This document shows positions 24,375-36,467 of a stretch of DNA of 64,000 nt, in pieces. The DNA comes from Hemibagrus wyckioides. Lineage: Eukaryota > Chordata > Actinopteri > Siluriformes > Bagridae. The notes below the pieces were generated by a model. It did not search any database. It was not told the origin of the DNA and was given only the letters and a program-made list of their open reading frames with translations. Position 1 is the first letter of the stretch; each line of letters opens with the position of its first letter. The stretch spans positions 17,757,071 through 17,821,070 of the forward strand of contig NC_080731.1 in assembly GCF_019097595.1 (NCBI RefSeq), in the 5' to 3' direction. The position numbers and the translations under genes are program-made.

Positions 24375-24466
24375 AGGAGTGTACTAACCTGTGCTGCAAT
24401 GCCACCACATGTAAACTTACAAAGGGCTCAAAATGTGCAGAAGGAGATTGCTGTCGAAACTGTAAG
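14744..24466 (+). CDS. Gene 2: ADAM28-like metalloprotease, chimeric and C-terminally truncated (exons 1-13)
   Basis: Exons: 14744-14813, 17678-17745, 17837-17913, 18215-18293, 18396-18472, 18891-19086, 19325-19387, 20296-20367, 20716-20885, 20963-21044, 21133-21263, 24083-24260, 24377-24466; 451 codons, open, all GT..AG. The ATG follows a TATA box by about 45 bases and opens a signal peptide. A prodomain follows ([14 protein letters not shown] near residue 35; cysteine switch SVCGVT, Cys162). The metalloprotease domain (about 190-395) has zinc site [12 protein letters not shown] at 333-344 and an IMA Met-turn. Exons 12-13 start a disintegrin domain (GEDCDCGS). Exons 14-17 and part of 18 are deleted downstream. 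Reading on into intron 13 gives a stop at 24,512; splicing to the old membrane exon gives a shifted 22-residue end stopping at 27,197-27,199. Either product lacks a membrane anchor and would be secreted. Exons 1-7 match gene 3 nearly exactly; exons 8-13 are diverged. It could be a pseudogene, but nothing upstream of exon 14 is broken. Confidence 0.82.
14850..15610. repeat. Old tandem duplication inside intron 1 of gene 2
   Basis: Two diverged direct copies of about 360-400 bases. GATTGATTTGCACT and CTGTACAGTATAT recur near 14,856 and 15,261, and CCTAATGTGTTC near 15,187 recurs as CCTAACGTGTTC near 15,551. Gene 3 intron 1 has the same pair at about 39,460-40,220. Confidence 0.6.
19589..20094 (-). 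mobile_element. LINE (non-LTR) 3' fragment in intron 7 of gene 2
   Basis: A minus-strand frame of 170 codons (19602-20114) gives the C-terminal part of a LINE ORF2: [14 protein letters not shown], then [11 protein letters not shown] and [10 protein letters not shown], typical of RTE-like elements. The 3' end carries a (GAA)n-type tail, seen as (CTT)n at 19,588. Gene 3 lacks it: the flanks TTAGTATTAG and TAGGAGCAACATATT occur there around a different short sequence. It is truncated at its 5' end. Confidence 0.75.
21430..23515 (-). mobile_element. Degraded Ty3/gypsy pol in intron 11 of gene 2
   Basis: Minus-strand fragments in pol order: RT/RNase H connection ([15 protein letters not shown], about 23,000), diverged RNase H pieces, then integrase core ([14 protein letters not shown] at about 21,960; NGQVER near 21,890) and a C-terminal tail toward 21,450. 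All frames are broken. A repeated block (GGCAGGATCCATATGC near 23,180) also occurs in gene 3 intron 11 and may be LTR-derived. Confidence 0.7.
24347..24374 (+). repeat. (GT)14 abutting the exon 13 acceptor of gene 2
   Basis: A pure GT tract runs directly into the AG of the exon 13 acceptor, replacing the usual pyrimidine tract. Gene 3 has a shorter tract (46,979-46,993) followed by GCATGTAG. Confidence 0.85.
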
Positions 24467-25120
24467 GTAAAAACTTTATATTATTATGTTCTGCTGATAC
24501 AAGGCATGACATGATGGAGTGATTATATAACAGCACATTGTGAAGTGTTTTATTCATCATATATTAGCAACCACCATCAAATTTTCACCTTATATTATTG
24601 GTATTTGAAATCGAAAAAAATGAACATTTTGGAGAATTTTTGCTCTATATAAATACCTTCGTGAAACGGGGCGATCGCATGCCCAAGTCAGTAAAAATTG
24701 CCTTTAAATTTCTATATCTTTTGATCTAGAAGAGGTATTGCCTTCAAACTTTGCATTCCAGTGGATTTTATTTCTGTAGAATTAAATTTACATGTTGTTT
24801 TTAACATTAAAAAAAGGTCAGGTTTTGACATTACAGTTCAAAGACACTTTTTAAGGTTTCATTTTATAGTTGCAGATTTTAAAAACATCTCTGTATGATG
24901 TATAAAGTTCCTGATATTTTACATGGTCACTGAAAAACCGCTGCTTTCCAGAATTTATACATCATGCCAGAGGCAAGAAGAAATCCTGGCTTTACTTTTT
25001 TTCACTGTAATCAATGATTTGGCTTTAATTTGATATAAAACACAATCTGGAAAATATTCACAGAGTTGTCCAAAAAAAAAAAAAAAGCGCATTGTGACCT
25101 TCTATTTTCATTTCATTAAA

Positions 25121-25827
25121 AAAAAGAACTAATAAGTAATCTAATAGGGGGTAAATGTTTGCATATATATCAAAAATATTTTCTTACCGAATAATTTTTT
25201 ACCAAATTACTTTTATGAAGTAACAAGTAAAGAAACGGATTACTTTCTAAATTTACACATTAATATTTGCGTTACTTTTTTTGTAAACTAACACGAGTTA
25301 CTTTTCAGTTAAATTAATCTTTTTTAACCATTATGTCTTTACTGAATTAAATTTATTTCCGTCACTCTTGCGTGCGCTGTAACACGCTGCAGAAACAGAC
25401 ATGGCAGGTCAGAGCTTTACGTTTCAGCGATGGAAATACTCTCATTATTTTGAAGTCGTCGAAGAAAAGGAGAAGGCAATAGTCATCAAATGTAGATTGT
25501 GTGCAGGTGAAAAACACAAACTCAAATTTAAAAAAGCATCTTCATGCAAAGCACAGCTCTGTAGAGTTGGAAGCGAGAGAGCCGAATGTTGACACCTGCA
25601 CCCCGCCTACTGCTAAACAACAAAAGCTTGATTTCAGTTCACCACCAGGTAAAACATTTAGTTCCACTCAATAAATTGGTTTTAATGTAAGAAAAAGTTA
25701 CGCAAAAGTAATGTAATGCATTACTTTTTATAAAGAAAAATAACTAAGTAATGCAATTAGTTACTTTTTTAGGGAGTAACGCAATATTGTAACGCATTAC
25801 TTTTAAAAGTAACTTACCCCAACACTG
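25121..25827 (+). mobile_element. hAT-type fragment with BED-finger remnant, second copy
   Basis: Duplicate of the fragment near the window start, with the same 63-codon frame at 25401-25592. Here it clearly sits in intron 13 of gene 2, starting about 0.65 kb after exon 13. Confidence 0.55.
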
Positions 25828-27640
25828 AATTCGAGTTCATTTCTAAAACATTTTACATGACAAGAAAGGTTGTAATGTCTACATTCAGAATATATAACCA
25901 TTTTCGCTGTAGCTGGTCAGGAAGCGCAAATATTTTGGGCTGACTTTGGGAACTTAGCGAAGGGTGGTCATATGTACATAAAGTCTGCACCTTTAGAAAC
26001 TGTTTTCATTCATGAATTTAGTGAATGTCACCTCACAAGTATTCATGAGCCCAAAATAGTTCGCATTTGACCCCAAAACACACGTGTTCCCATGACACTT
26101 AGGAAAACACCATACACAGGATGTTGCAAAATAAACACATGGCACTGGTAATTACCCAGGCAGATGATCAACTTAACAAAGAACAATATTATATATTTAT
26201 ATCAGATAAAAGGGAATTTTATTAGCTTCCCAACCAGTGCGGTTTCATTCAATTTGAACAACAAATAATAATTTGATAGCAATTTTTGTACAGCTGGTAT
26301 ACGAAATTATCGATTTTCACCCTGATTACTGATAAACAATAAGCACTGATGGTGGCTGCTACACATATGAGCACAATTTGCCAACCATTACAATTCTTAT
26401 TTATTAAAGAAGTTGCACATGTCATACCCTTGTAGTTATACTTGATATTGTGGCAAGGTCCCAAAACAACTAAGTTATCACTTAGTTATCACTTGTATTA
26501 TAGCTGTTATAAACAGTTGTTCCACCACCAGACTCTCATTTTGTCTACAGTTAACAGGATAAGGAAAAAAACCTGCTTGTCATGTATTTAGAATCCATGA
26601 AGAGTCAGACAATTTGCTCATACCAGAGACTCCTTCCATAAAGGCTAAATACATGACAAATAATAGTAAAATTTTATTAATTTATTATTAAACATTAGTT
26701 TATGTTTAACAACTGTCATTCAAGTCCCTGCGAATCAAAACCAGTGCTTCCACCCAACTCGCTTCTACCTAACAGTGTGATGCTAGTCATTCAGCTCTCA
26801 GTCTACAGATACAAGTATGTTTTTTTTTTTCCTTATTCAACTATGTATTTTCTTTGATCCAATCCTAGTCTTAGATATATATATATATATTTTTTAAATA
26901 TTACAATGCTAGGAGCATGTAGAATATGTCTGTGTTACACACATATGTATGTTTATGGGAGCTGTATATTTGGAAATGGGGAAGTTGGGGCATGTTCATT
27001 TCCGGTGTGAACACTCATTAAACAGGGATTATCAAGACAACACGTGGCTTCCTTGTTCTTGTGCACATCTACAGAGCACAAGAAATAACGCTGCACCTTA
27101 AATCCGTTTGCATTTTAGGTTCACATACAGGCATCGCTGTGGCAGTTTTTCTCCTGTTGGGGGCTGTTTTGGTGTGGCCATCTGCTGTATGAAACGTAGG
27201 AAGAATCAAAGCAGGTAAGCAGAAATACAGCCTTTTGTTGATCTTAATTTTATTATATCTTTCACAAAAGCAGAGTAAGATCTGTACGGTCCTGTGAAAC
27301 ATGTACTGTACTTCCAGGTTGAATTTGTATAATAGAAGTAGAAACTTAACAAGTAAAAAAAAAATATTTGGTCAAAATTATCTTAATTTTCTTTCATTTG
27401 TCTTAACATTATATTATCCACCTTCTCTGTCATCTTAATGTTGTGCTCATCATCTTTACATTAACACACTGTTCTTCCAGGCTTCATCACAGGAGATCCA
27501 GTCTGGGGGGGACAGTCACACAGAACACAACCTGCACTAAATTATCCATAAAAAGTAATTGAAGAGCACTGATGCTGTAAAATTATTTTTAATGGAAGTC
27601 TTTGTTTGTTAAAAATATGACCAGGAAACTAAACACAAGC

Positions 27641-27764
27641 AAATGAATGAACAATAGAATAAATGAATGAATAAATGAATGAATGGATAAATAAATGAAT
27701 GAATGAATGAATGAATGAATGAATGAATGAATGAATGAATGAATGAATGAATGAATGAATGAAT
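27641..27764. repeat. (TGAA)n microsatellite, gene 2 3' UTR
   Basis: Same tract as in gene 1, about 124 bases. Gene 3 has only a few interrupted units at this place. Confidence 0.9.
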
Positions 27765-27822
27765 ATATCTGGTACATTAGTACAAGTCTATATGTAGCTT
27801 TCTTTTGCACAGAACTTTCTAT

Positions 27823-27828
27823 AATAAA
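27823..27828 (+). promoter_or_regulatory. Poly(A) signal, gene 2
   Basis: AATAAA equivalent to that of gene 1, following the remnant 3' exons and (TGAA)n tract. Confidence 0.55.
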
Positions 27829-29067
27829 AAATTAGATTGCATAGCCATCTGTATATCACACTTTGTAACCCCGCACCACACGGGTCTTGAACCCAGATCT
27901 CTGTGGGAGCCACGTGCGTCTGCACACAATGGGAATTAGGCCCATGCGCAGGATTAAATGAAGTGCTGCTTTATTAATAGGGGTAAGATAGGACTAAACA
28001 AAAATGAAAATGAAACAAAACATAAACAAAACATGAGCAGTCCATCATATGGTCTGACAACACTAGGCACGTGGAAACATGGACAAAACAACAACAACAA
28101 TGACTGACAAAGACAGGCACACAAGGGCTCATATATACCTTGTGTGAACTGTCCCAGTGGTTCCTGACACACTTTAGGTACAGAGTAAATTTCTGCTTCT
28201 TTGTTCTCAGGTTTCATCAATGGTAGGCCATCAGGGTCAGCAAGACCTTCTCTGCTGGCCTAAACAGCAGTGATCTGAATCATTGACTTGCATTTTAATA
28301 TATTTAATATATTTTTCCATGAATGGGTATTAAATTATTCCCGATAGTCTATTCTCTACATTTCATAGCTTTTCTCTTGGTTGCGCTGCTTCCAGTAGTG
28401 TATATTTATGATAAGAGTATTTATCCAATCATATTTCAGCCAGTGGCTGACATCATGTGTTGCCAGGGTGAAAATCTGCCTTAAGGCCTTCAGAATCAAT
28501 AGTGCAGGCGCCCGGAGCTTAAAATAAGTGGCAATGAAATTGAAATCAGATTTCGAGTTGGCATCACTGGGGCCATCTAGCAGGCATACGATTACGTCAG
28601 CAATTTCCCGTCCTTTGATTGGATAATTGGAGTAGTCAGAGGCAGCGACCCGCACAAACTAAATATAATATATATGTATTAACTCACAGTGGCTGACAGA
28701 GGAAAAGAAATTGATTTGGTCGCAGACATCCTTACACATGCATTTTCAAGGGGAACTGTAATAAAACGGACTATTCCTTGTGAGGTGTGAAATACTGTAG
28801 CCTAATTTCTTTTTTACTTTGTTATTTAACGGTTGTTTAGTATCTACTGCTGTGGTGTCATAATGACGGTATAGAGGTGGATTAATACAGGAAGGACACC
28901 AGTGAAGGCCTAGGTGTGAAATTCACGGTCCGCCACTGGGTTTCATACAGTATAAGTTAACAGTTCAGGAACACAAACAGGTGTGTACTTCTCAGGTCTC
29001 AGGTCTCTTCTAAATACACTAAATAAAAAAATACTATTTTGTTTGTATATATTGAAAATAAACTATA

Positions 29068-30690
29068 CAGTCTTATGCAAAAGTTTGGGCACCCCTTGAT
29101 AAATAACAGATTTTGGTGATTTTTTAATTGAAAAGATGTTAACACAGTCTCTCTTGGAAATGGAAAAAATGCACAATATTTTCAGCAAACACTGATGCAT
29201 AGTTACTTCTTATGCCATAAATTGAACAAAGATAAAAAATAAAAACATTATTATGGCACTGTGCAAAAGTTTGGGCACTCTAAGAGTTCCAGAGTCTCAG
29301 ATTCTTTTTACAAGATTTCAGACCTTAATCAGCTCATTAGATCTGATGCATGGCAACAGCTGTCATTAGTAAATGCCAATTTCAAAGCTTTACAAATACT
29401 TTGACTCTTCAAACCTTGTGCACACACTTGCAGATACTCAACAACTATGGGTTCCTCTAAGCAGCTGTGTAAGACTCTGAAAATGAAAGTTATTGATGCC
29501 CACAATGCAGGAGAAGGCTACAAGAAGATAGCAAAGCGTTGTCAGCTTGCAGTTTCCACAGTGAGAAATGTAATTAAGAGATGGCAGTTCAGGGGAACTG
29601 TGGAGGTCAAGATGAGATCTGGAAGACCAAGAAAACTCTTGGAGAGAACTGCTCGTATGCTGGTCAGAAAGACAAATCAAAACCCCCATTTGACTGCAGA
29701 AAACCTGCAGGAAGATTTAGCAGACTCAGGAGTGGTGGTGCACCGTTCCACTGTGCAGCGATGCTTGCACAGACAAGACCTTCATGGAAGAGTCAGCAGA
29801 AGAAAACCTTACCTGCGTCCCCATCATAAAATCCAACGTCAGAAGTATGCAACAGAACATCTACAGAAGCCTGATGCGTTTTGGAAACAAGTGCTGTGGA
29901 CTGATGAAGTTAAAATAGAACTCTTTGGCCACAATCAGAAAAGGCATGTTTGGAGAAAAAAAAAGAGCAGCATTTCATGAAAAGAACACCTTGCCAACTA
30001 TTAAGCATGGGGGTGGATCCATCATGCTTTGGGGTTGTGTTGCAGCCAGTGGCACAGAAAACATTGCACGGGTGGAGGGAAGAATGGATTCCACTAAATA
30101 CCAGCAAATTCTGGAAGCAAACATCACACCATCTGTAAAAAAGCTGAAGCTGAAAAGAGGATGGCTTCTACAACAGGACAATGATCCTAAACATACCTCG
30201 AAATCCACTATGGAGTACCTAAAGAGACGCAAGCTGAAGGTTTTGGAATGGCCATCACAGTCCCCTGATTTAAACATCATTGAAAATTTGCGGGTAGATC
30301 TTAAAAGAGCTGTGCATGCAAGACGACCAAAGAATATTACAGAACTAGAAGCCTTTTGCAAGGAAGAATGGGAGAAAATCCCAAGTACAAGAATTGAAAG
30401 ACTTTTAGCTGGCTATAAAAAGCGTTTGCAAGCTGTGATATCTGCCAGAGGAGGTGTTACTAAGTACTGATTATGTAGGGTGCCCAAACTTTTGCACAGT
30501 GCCACAATAATGTTTTTATTTTTTATCTTTGTTCAATTTATGGCATAAGAAGTAACTATGCATCAATGTTTGCTGAAAATATTGTGCATTTTTTCCATTT
30601 CCAAGAGAGACTGTGTTAACATCTTTTCAATTAAAAAATCACCAAAATCTGTTATTTATCAAGGGGTGCCTAAACTTTTGCATAAGACTG
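29068..30690 (+). mobile_element. Tc1/mariner element, duplicate copy
   Basis: Same length, TA flanks, long IR/DR ends and the same A9 frame break as the copy at 4.5-6.1 kb; coding pieces are 29447-29980 and 29925-30470. One visible coding difference is Gly versus Ala near the C-terminus (ELEGF/ELEAF). The shared lesion shows it was carried along by the segmental duplication, not inserted separately. Confidence 0.95.
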
Positions 30691-30910
30691 TATATACTGA
30701 AATATCCAATATAATACTTCTGACATTTTATTGTTTGACTCTGCATCTCTAATTATTAATCATTATTTTCTGTAAGATTGTTCAGTTTTTAATGCTATAA
30801 AGCAGATTTGTTTTTTCCTTTTTTTTCACCACAGAATCACCAGATCTCCACACTAGTTATGCACAGGTATTATAAATACACACATTTTGTAATTTCTTTT
30901 GCAGCTCTGT

Positions 30911-31371
30911 TAGGATACTTGAACCATCTCAAACATCCTAACACAAATAAACCAATCCACCCAATTGAACCTACAAACATATTAATATACCCAACCAAAT
31001 GAAAAAAAACAAAGAAACAACTTAAAACAATCCAACCTAAAACAGTCAATATACATAAATCCAATCGAGCATATGCAACCAATCCAAGCCAGTAAAACAA
31101 ACCCAACTAAATCAAGTCATCTAAACCAGCCCAAGCCAACCAATCCAATCAAGCAAACTCAACCAAAGCAAATTATCCCATACCATCCAAACCACTAATC
31201 AAAACCAACCCAAACCGAAAATCAACCCACCATACCGACCAACTCAAACAAACAAACTGAAAGCAATCGAGCCAGACCACCAATAAACCACCAATAAACA
31301 ACACATTCCAGCTAAAGGAACCATCCCACACTCCATATGCTATGAGAGGCCCCTCCCAATGGCCTAACAAA
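30911..31371. repeat. Degenerate CCAA-rich, G-poor array, second copy
   Basis: Duplicate of the array near 6.3-6.8 kb, with only isolated base differences. Confidence 0.65.
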
Positions 31372-34300
31372 GACTTGATCTTTTTCAAATTCAAGTTAAA
31401 TTACATGGCACAAAACCATTTCTATTCTGGACGCTGATTCTACTGATGAGATTAGAACCTTTATTATACATGTATGTTTGACATCCTTGTTGTAAAAAAT
31501 TAGGTGTAGTTCCACGTAACTTGCCTGTGTGATGTTAGAACTAGCTCTGCCCTCGTAGATGTTGCTGGCATTCCACAAAAAGTGATATGAGTGAAGATGC
31601 ATCCCACTGGTGGGTTCATCCTGTAAACATGCCATTTTAAAGATTTTAGAAAAGTAATGCATTTTGCCTTGCCAGGAGACATAGCATGACATTTGTGTGG
31701 TGTCTTTAGAGAAAGCTGCTGTAGGTCAGTGATCTCACCCTGCTATCTGAAGTGGATGATGTATTTGACTAACAGGGAGATTGCTGCTGTACAGGTGGGG
31801 TTTTTTTGTTTGTTTTATTTCTGTTACATAATTTGAGGAACTGTTTCTTATAAGTAGATGCTTGTTTGATGAAAAATGGCAGGAAGTGCCATAAAGATGG
31901 CCACGTGCCTTGCCGGTTTCCTCACTTGTCTCAGTGGACACCTCCCCAAGGCCTGGAAGATCTATTGTTTTGTTTTCTCTATCCCCTTTACTGACTGTCA
32001 TCCTCTATCACTTTCTAGAGAGACAGAGACGGAGTCTGGAGGCAGCAGTGCTATTGTGAGTCCTGGCTGTGGACCAAGGTCAGGGTTGCGACTGCCTGCC
32101 AACAGACTTGAGCAAACACAGCACACACAAACACACACTTAGTCTTTAACTGTATATAGGCCCATGATAGTAGATTATTTGATAGACTGGCCTCAGAGGC
32201 CACTAGGCCCAATGTCATCGAACAGTGCTAAACCTGACACCAATGAACTGAAGTACAGTAGATCACGTGTCTGCAGCACAATTTCCGCTTAGGATTTAAA
32301 CACAAACATGGCATATTAGTCTAATGTCAAGACTGAGATACAGTATTAGATATAGCGTTGCCTGTTTTTGATAGATATTTCACAGAAACTTAATCCAAAT
32401 GTTAATCATGCTTAGATAAAAAAAAAAAGGTTTGCTTTTGTTTCCCATTTTTCTTCCCAATTTGGTCATCTGCCAAATTTGGTCATCTTCCCACCTGCCT
32501 CTCACAATCATATTTACCTGCTTTTTTTCAGAATGGTACAATCTGCCCTCTTTTCTGCATATATGAGCTTGTGGCATCTGTCTAACAGCCAGTTTTGTTC
32601 TCTTGGGTCCTGGCCACAGATACCTATGGTATTTTCAGGATTCTACCTCTGCCAGAGAAATCCCAATAAAGATGTTCAAATACACAGGCATTAAGATAAT
32701 TGGACCTGTGTAATTCAGTCTGGATTTTGCGCCAATGTGTCGGGTAAAAACTGTATTTCTACATGTCACTTGAGATCTCCAGATTAGAAGGCTTACGAGC
32801 TTTACAAGCTTTATGCAAAGTTTTTTCCCATTTTTTGTTTGCTCTGTAATTATTTGTTAACAAATTTAGCTGGTAATATCCATCCATCCATCCATCCATT
32901 TCCTAAACTGTTTATGCTACAGAGGGCCACAGGGAAGCCTATCCCAAGAGTCTTGGAGTACAGGGCAGAGGACACTCTGGACAGGGTGCCAGTAATATTA
33001 AGATATAGTTTAAATAAATAAATAAATAAAACCAGTTATTAAGGATAAAATGAATTCTGAAAAGTGTTTTCCTCCAGGCCCAAAGTTTGCTGTATGGTTG
33101 CCAGGAGGTTCATTCTTAAAGCATGCACTTATCCACATCGACAAACCTCTGAATATAATAAACTTGAGATGTGTCGGCATATGTGTTATTTATTTGCGTT
33201 ATATATCTGCATGTGAAACTTTCTTTTTTAGGAAGGGTGCCATTAAATCTGTTTGCGTGTTGAAAAAAATTATATTTTAAAGGCAGATGAATAGAAGTGT
33301 GCAAAATGTACCAAAATAGCCTGGATTTAAATAGAATGAGATTAGACAGCCCTCTTGTGGACAAAATGAGAAACACACCCGAGAATAATTTCTACAGTAT
33401 GACCTTAGAAAGCTCTCTTGTGGTTAAAATAAGTAAAAGCTCCATATTCACTATCTTCAGCCTGCCAATTAAGCACAGATTGCATCATGGTTACTGAATG
33501 TTAGCCTCCTTTACACCGTGTACATAATTATACTCACAAGACCTTACACAATCATACACATTTTTATCCGTTATTATTATTGTTTTAGTCAGCTGTGCGA
33601 TTTTTTGAACTATGACAGTTCATATGTGATGCAATTGGTGATTCGTTTTAAAAAGAGAACATGATGTGACTTGATGTAAGTCTTTTAAGGGTGATATTAC
33701 TAGAACACCATTAAGTGGTTTAGTGAACAGTGTGAAGTTTGGGTTGTGGAAGCTGCTGTGAATGTGCCATTTTCAAAAGGTTCAGTCATAAAAAGGATTG
33801 TCTTCCACATCACACCACAAACACAAAGAAGAAAATTCATGACAATTTGATGCTGAAGGTCCACCTGAGGCAAGTCTGGAACTCTGAGATACACATTCAA
33901 ATGACACACCAGTGGACCCTTATCAGATGGAATCAGAAGAAAGGGGGATGTGCAGCTTTAGTAGGAAAAGTTTCCCGTTTTTATCACTATGGCTGTGGGT
34001 TCAACTCTCACCCTGGCTCATGTTCCTGCTGAGAGACACCAAGGCTGAAAGTCATGTTGATAACAATAGTTGATTACAAAGGTCAGAGGACAATGGCTAG
34101 ACTGGTTTGAGCTGACAGGAGGGATATGTTAAGGCAAATAACTACTCTTTACAAACATGGTGAGCTGAAAAGCATCTCAAAAAAAACAGTATGTTAAGTT
34201 CCAGCCAAGTCTATCTGAGTAGCTGAGGTGTGTTTCCGTCAGTCTTGTTTTATCTACACCTGAATCTATCATACTTCTTTGAGTACCATTTCTGTTTATC

Positions 34301-34560
34301 TTTTCAATATGAGCACAACAGGCCCAGAATTTTGTGCAAAAACAAGCATCTAATCAATCCACATGGCACCAACTACTAACACACCTAGTCACCAATCCAC
34401 CCATAAGCCCATGCTGACACACCATGAAGGCAGTAACCCAAGCTGAGGATCGAAGTGCTGTGCCACACAGTTATAATTTACAGGTATTTTAAGCACTAAA
34501 TAGCACATAGAGCTGAAGGGAAAAAGACAAGGAAGAAACCTGCTTCTGATGTATAGACTG

Positions 34561-35997
34561 TAGGTTCAATGAGAAATGCCTTAAGGATTTAACCAGCATT
34601 ACCAAGATCTGGCTCATCACATAAGTCAGCTCACTCTCCAGCCTGCACAACTGTCTGTGGCTCCACAACACATCCATGAACCTCACCTGCCTCATCCTGA
34701 ATATTTTGCTGGAGAGTCTGGTCTATTCTGCTCATTCCTTATGTAGTGTTCTGTGATCTTTGAGCTACAGCCATCTTCCTTCCCTACAGATAGGGCCAAG
34801 ATCAGCTATATCATCTCACTGCCCTCGGGCAAAACAGGCTATGGGCTATGGTGGAATGGGAGCGGCAAACCACAATCTGCACCTCCTACAACTCGTTTTC
34901 GAGCTCCACAAGGTATCCAACTCCACCCCTCAAAACAGAAGCATCGTTAGTCCTCTTCGAGATAACTCCATGTAACTGGAATGACTGGAATTTTGCAGCT
35001 CTCTTTGATGCATTCTAACGTGGCCTAGCAGTGACCATCAAAGATGAACTTGCAGCGAGGGAGTTACCTATGCAACTCAGGGCTTGATTTACTTGGTTTC
35101 CTGCATTAATCGAAGACTTATGCCGAGTTCACACTGCACGTTTTTCAAAGTGGGCAGAACACCATTGTTTTCACACGGCACATTGGATCTGTGACAGGAG
35201 GTTTCACACAGCATGATTTCACAACAGGAAGAAACTGCGCTTCACAACCGAGCGTACATGAGAAATAATAAAGAAATAACGCAGGATCACACGTGAGATT
35301 AGAGTTCTTACGTGAGACTGGAAATGTTACCCCCGCAAAAAGTTTGCAATCCAAATGGTCTGTGCGGGGAACAAGGGTTGTGCGTTCTGTCTAAAAAAAT
35401 CTAAAAACTCTAAAAACCTAAAAACTCACGACTGAAAAGTGCAGTGTGAACTCAGCATCAGAGAATGTAGCCATAAGAGACCTGTTAAACTGCCCCTCCA
35501 GAATAGTTACTGGAACCCATGGAGATTGATCAACACAAGCTATCAACCTCCAAGAGGGAGAGACAACATTCTTCCAGTCTGTGCCTCTACTGTGGCGGCA
35601 GAAGATAAGGTTTTTCACTGAAGGAGGGTCCTGTGGCAGACCAGTTTTTTTACCCTCCAAACCCTTGTTGCAAGCTAATGTTAGAGTGGGGAATCAAGCT
35701 CACATACTCGCTGTGTTTGTTGACTTAGGGTTCACTCAGTTGAAATGATTGATGAAGGACTGGTGGAGCAGCTAGGCATCGAGACAAAAACTCTCTCATC
35801 AGCCCTCTGTATAAGAGCCTTAGATGGTCACTTTCTGCACCAGACCCAGTGCAGAACCAAGTCCTTGCTTGTTACCATCACAAAGTGGCTCGCCTGTTTG
35901 GCTCGCCATCCAGTTGCATCAGATGCTAGTCATCTTGGCTTTCACGTGGTTGAGCGAGCATTTCAGTTAGTGTGGAAGGAAAGCCTTCTGAGATAAA
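34561..35997 (+). mobile_element. Ty3/gypsy gag/protease fragment, second copy
   Basis: Duplicate of the 10-11.4 kb fragment, with the same stops, the same MITE and only point differences. Confidence 0.6.
35122..35456. mobile_element. MITE with 18-bp inverted repeats, second copy
   Basis: Duplicate of the MITE at 10.55 kb, one base longer (an extra C in a C run). It sits at the same place in the duplicated gypsy fragment. Confidence 0.7.
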
Positions 35998-36146
35998 AAA
36001 AGAAATTCTCTTAGTACTGCTAGACCTCTGCCCTAAGTGAAGATAACAAAAACAATCCTACATTTTTATTTAGGACTGTAGCAAAACTAACTAGGAGTAA
36101 AACCACTGTACAAAAGCGCACACCATCTATATTTAGCAACAATGAC

Positions 36147-36428
36147 TTAAAGCACTAAATGGTCTCGCGCCGCAGTATTTGAGCGATCTTTTAGTCTTTA
36201 ATGATCTGCCACACCTACTCCGCTAACAGCATTGTGGCTGACCCCACACACCCCTCACACACACTCTTCACCCTCCTGCCATCTGGAAAGAGGTACCGGA
36301 GCATTCGGGCCCTCACAACCAGACTGTGTAACAGTTTCTTTCCTCAAGCCATCAGGCTCCTCAACACCCGGGACTGAACTGTTCTACACTCTCACACACA
36401 CTCTCACTCAGGACTGAACTGTTCTACA

Positions 36429-36467
<39 letters not shown>

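Larger units (their letters stand above)
26746..27828 (+). pseudogene. Gene 2: remnant 3' exons (partial exon 18, exon 19, terminal exon) and poly(A) signal
   Basis: This matches the gene 1 tail. Partial exon 18 ends at 26,814, exon 19 is 27,131-27,214 with both splice sites, the terminal exon starts at 27,481, and AATAAA is at 27,823-27,828. Exon 18 has lost its acceptor and first half, so it cannot splice normally. Exon 13 ends in phase 0 but exon 19 was entered in phase 1, so joining them shifts frame and abolishes the hydrophobic segment. The tail may now act mainly as 3' UTR. Confidence 0.75.
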
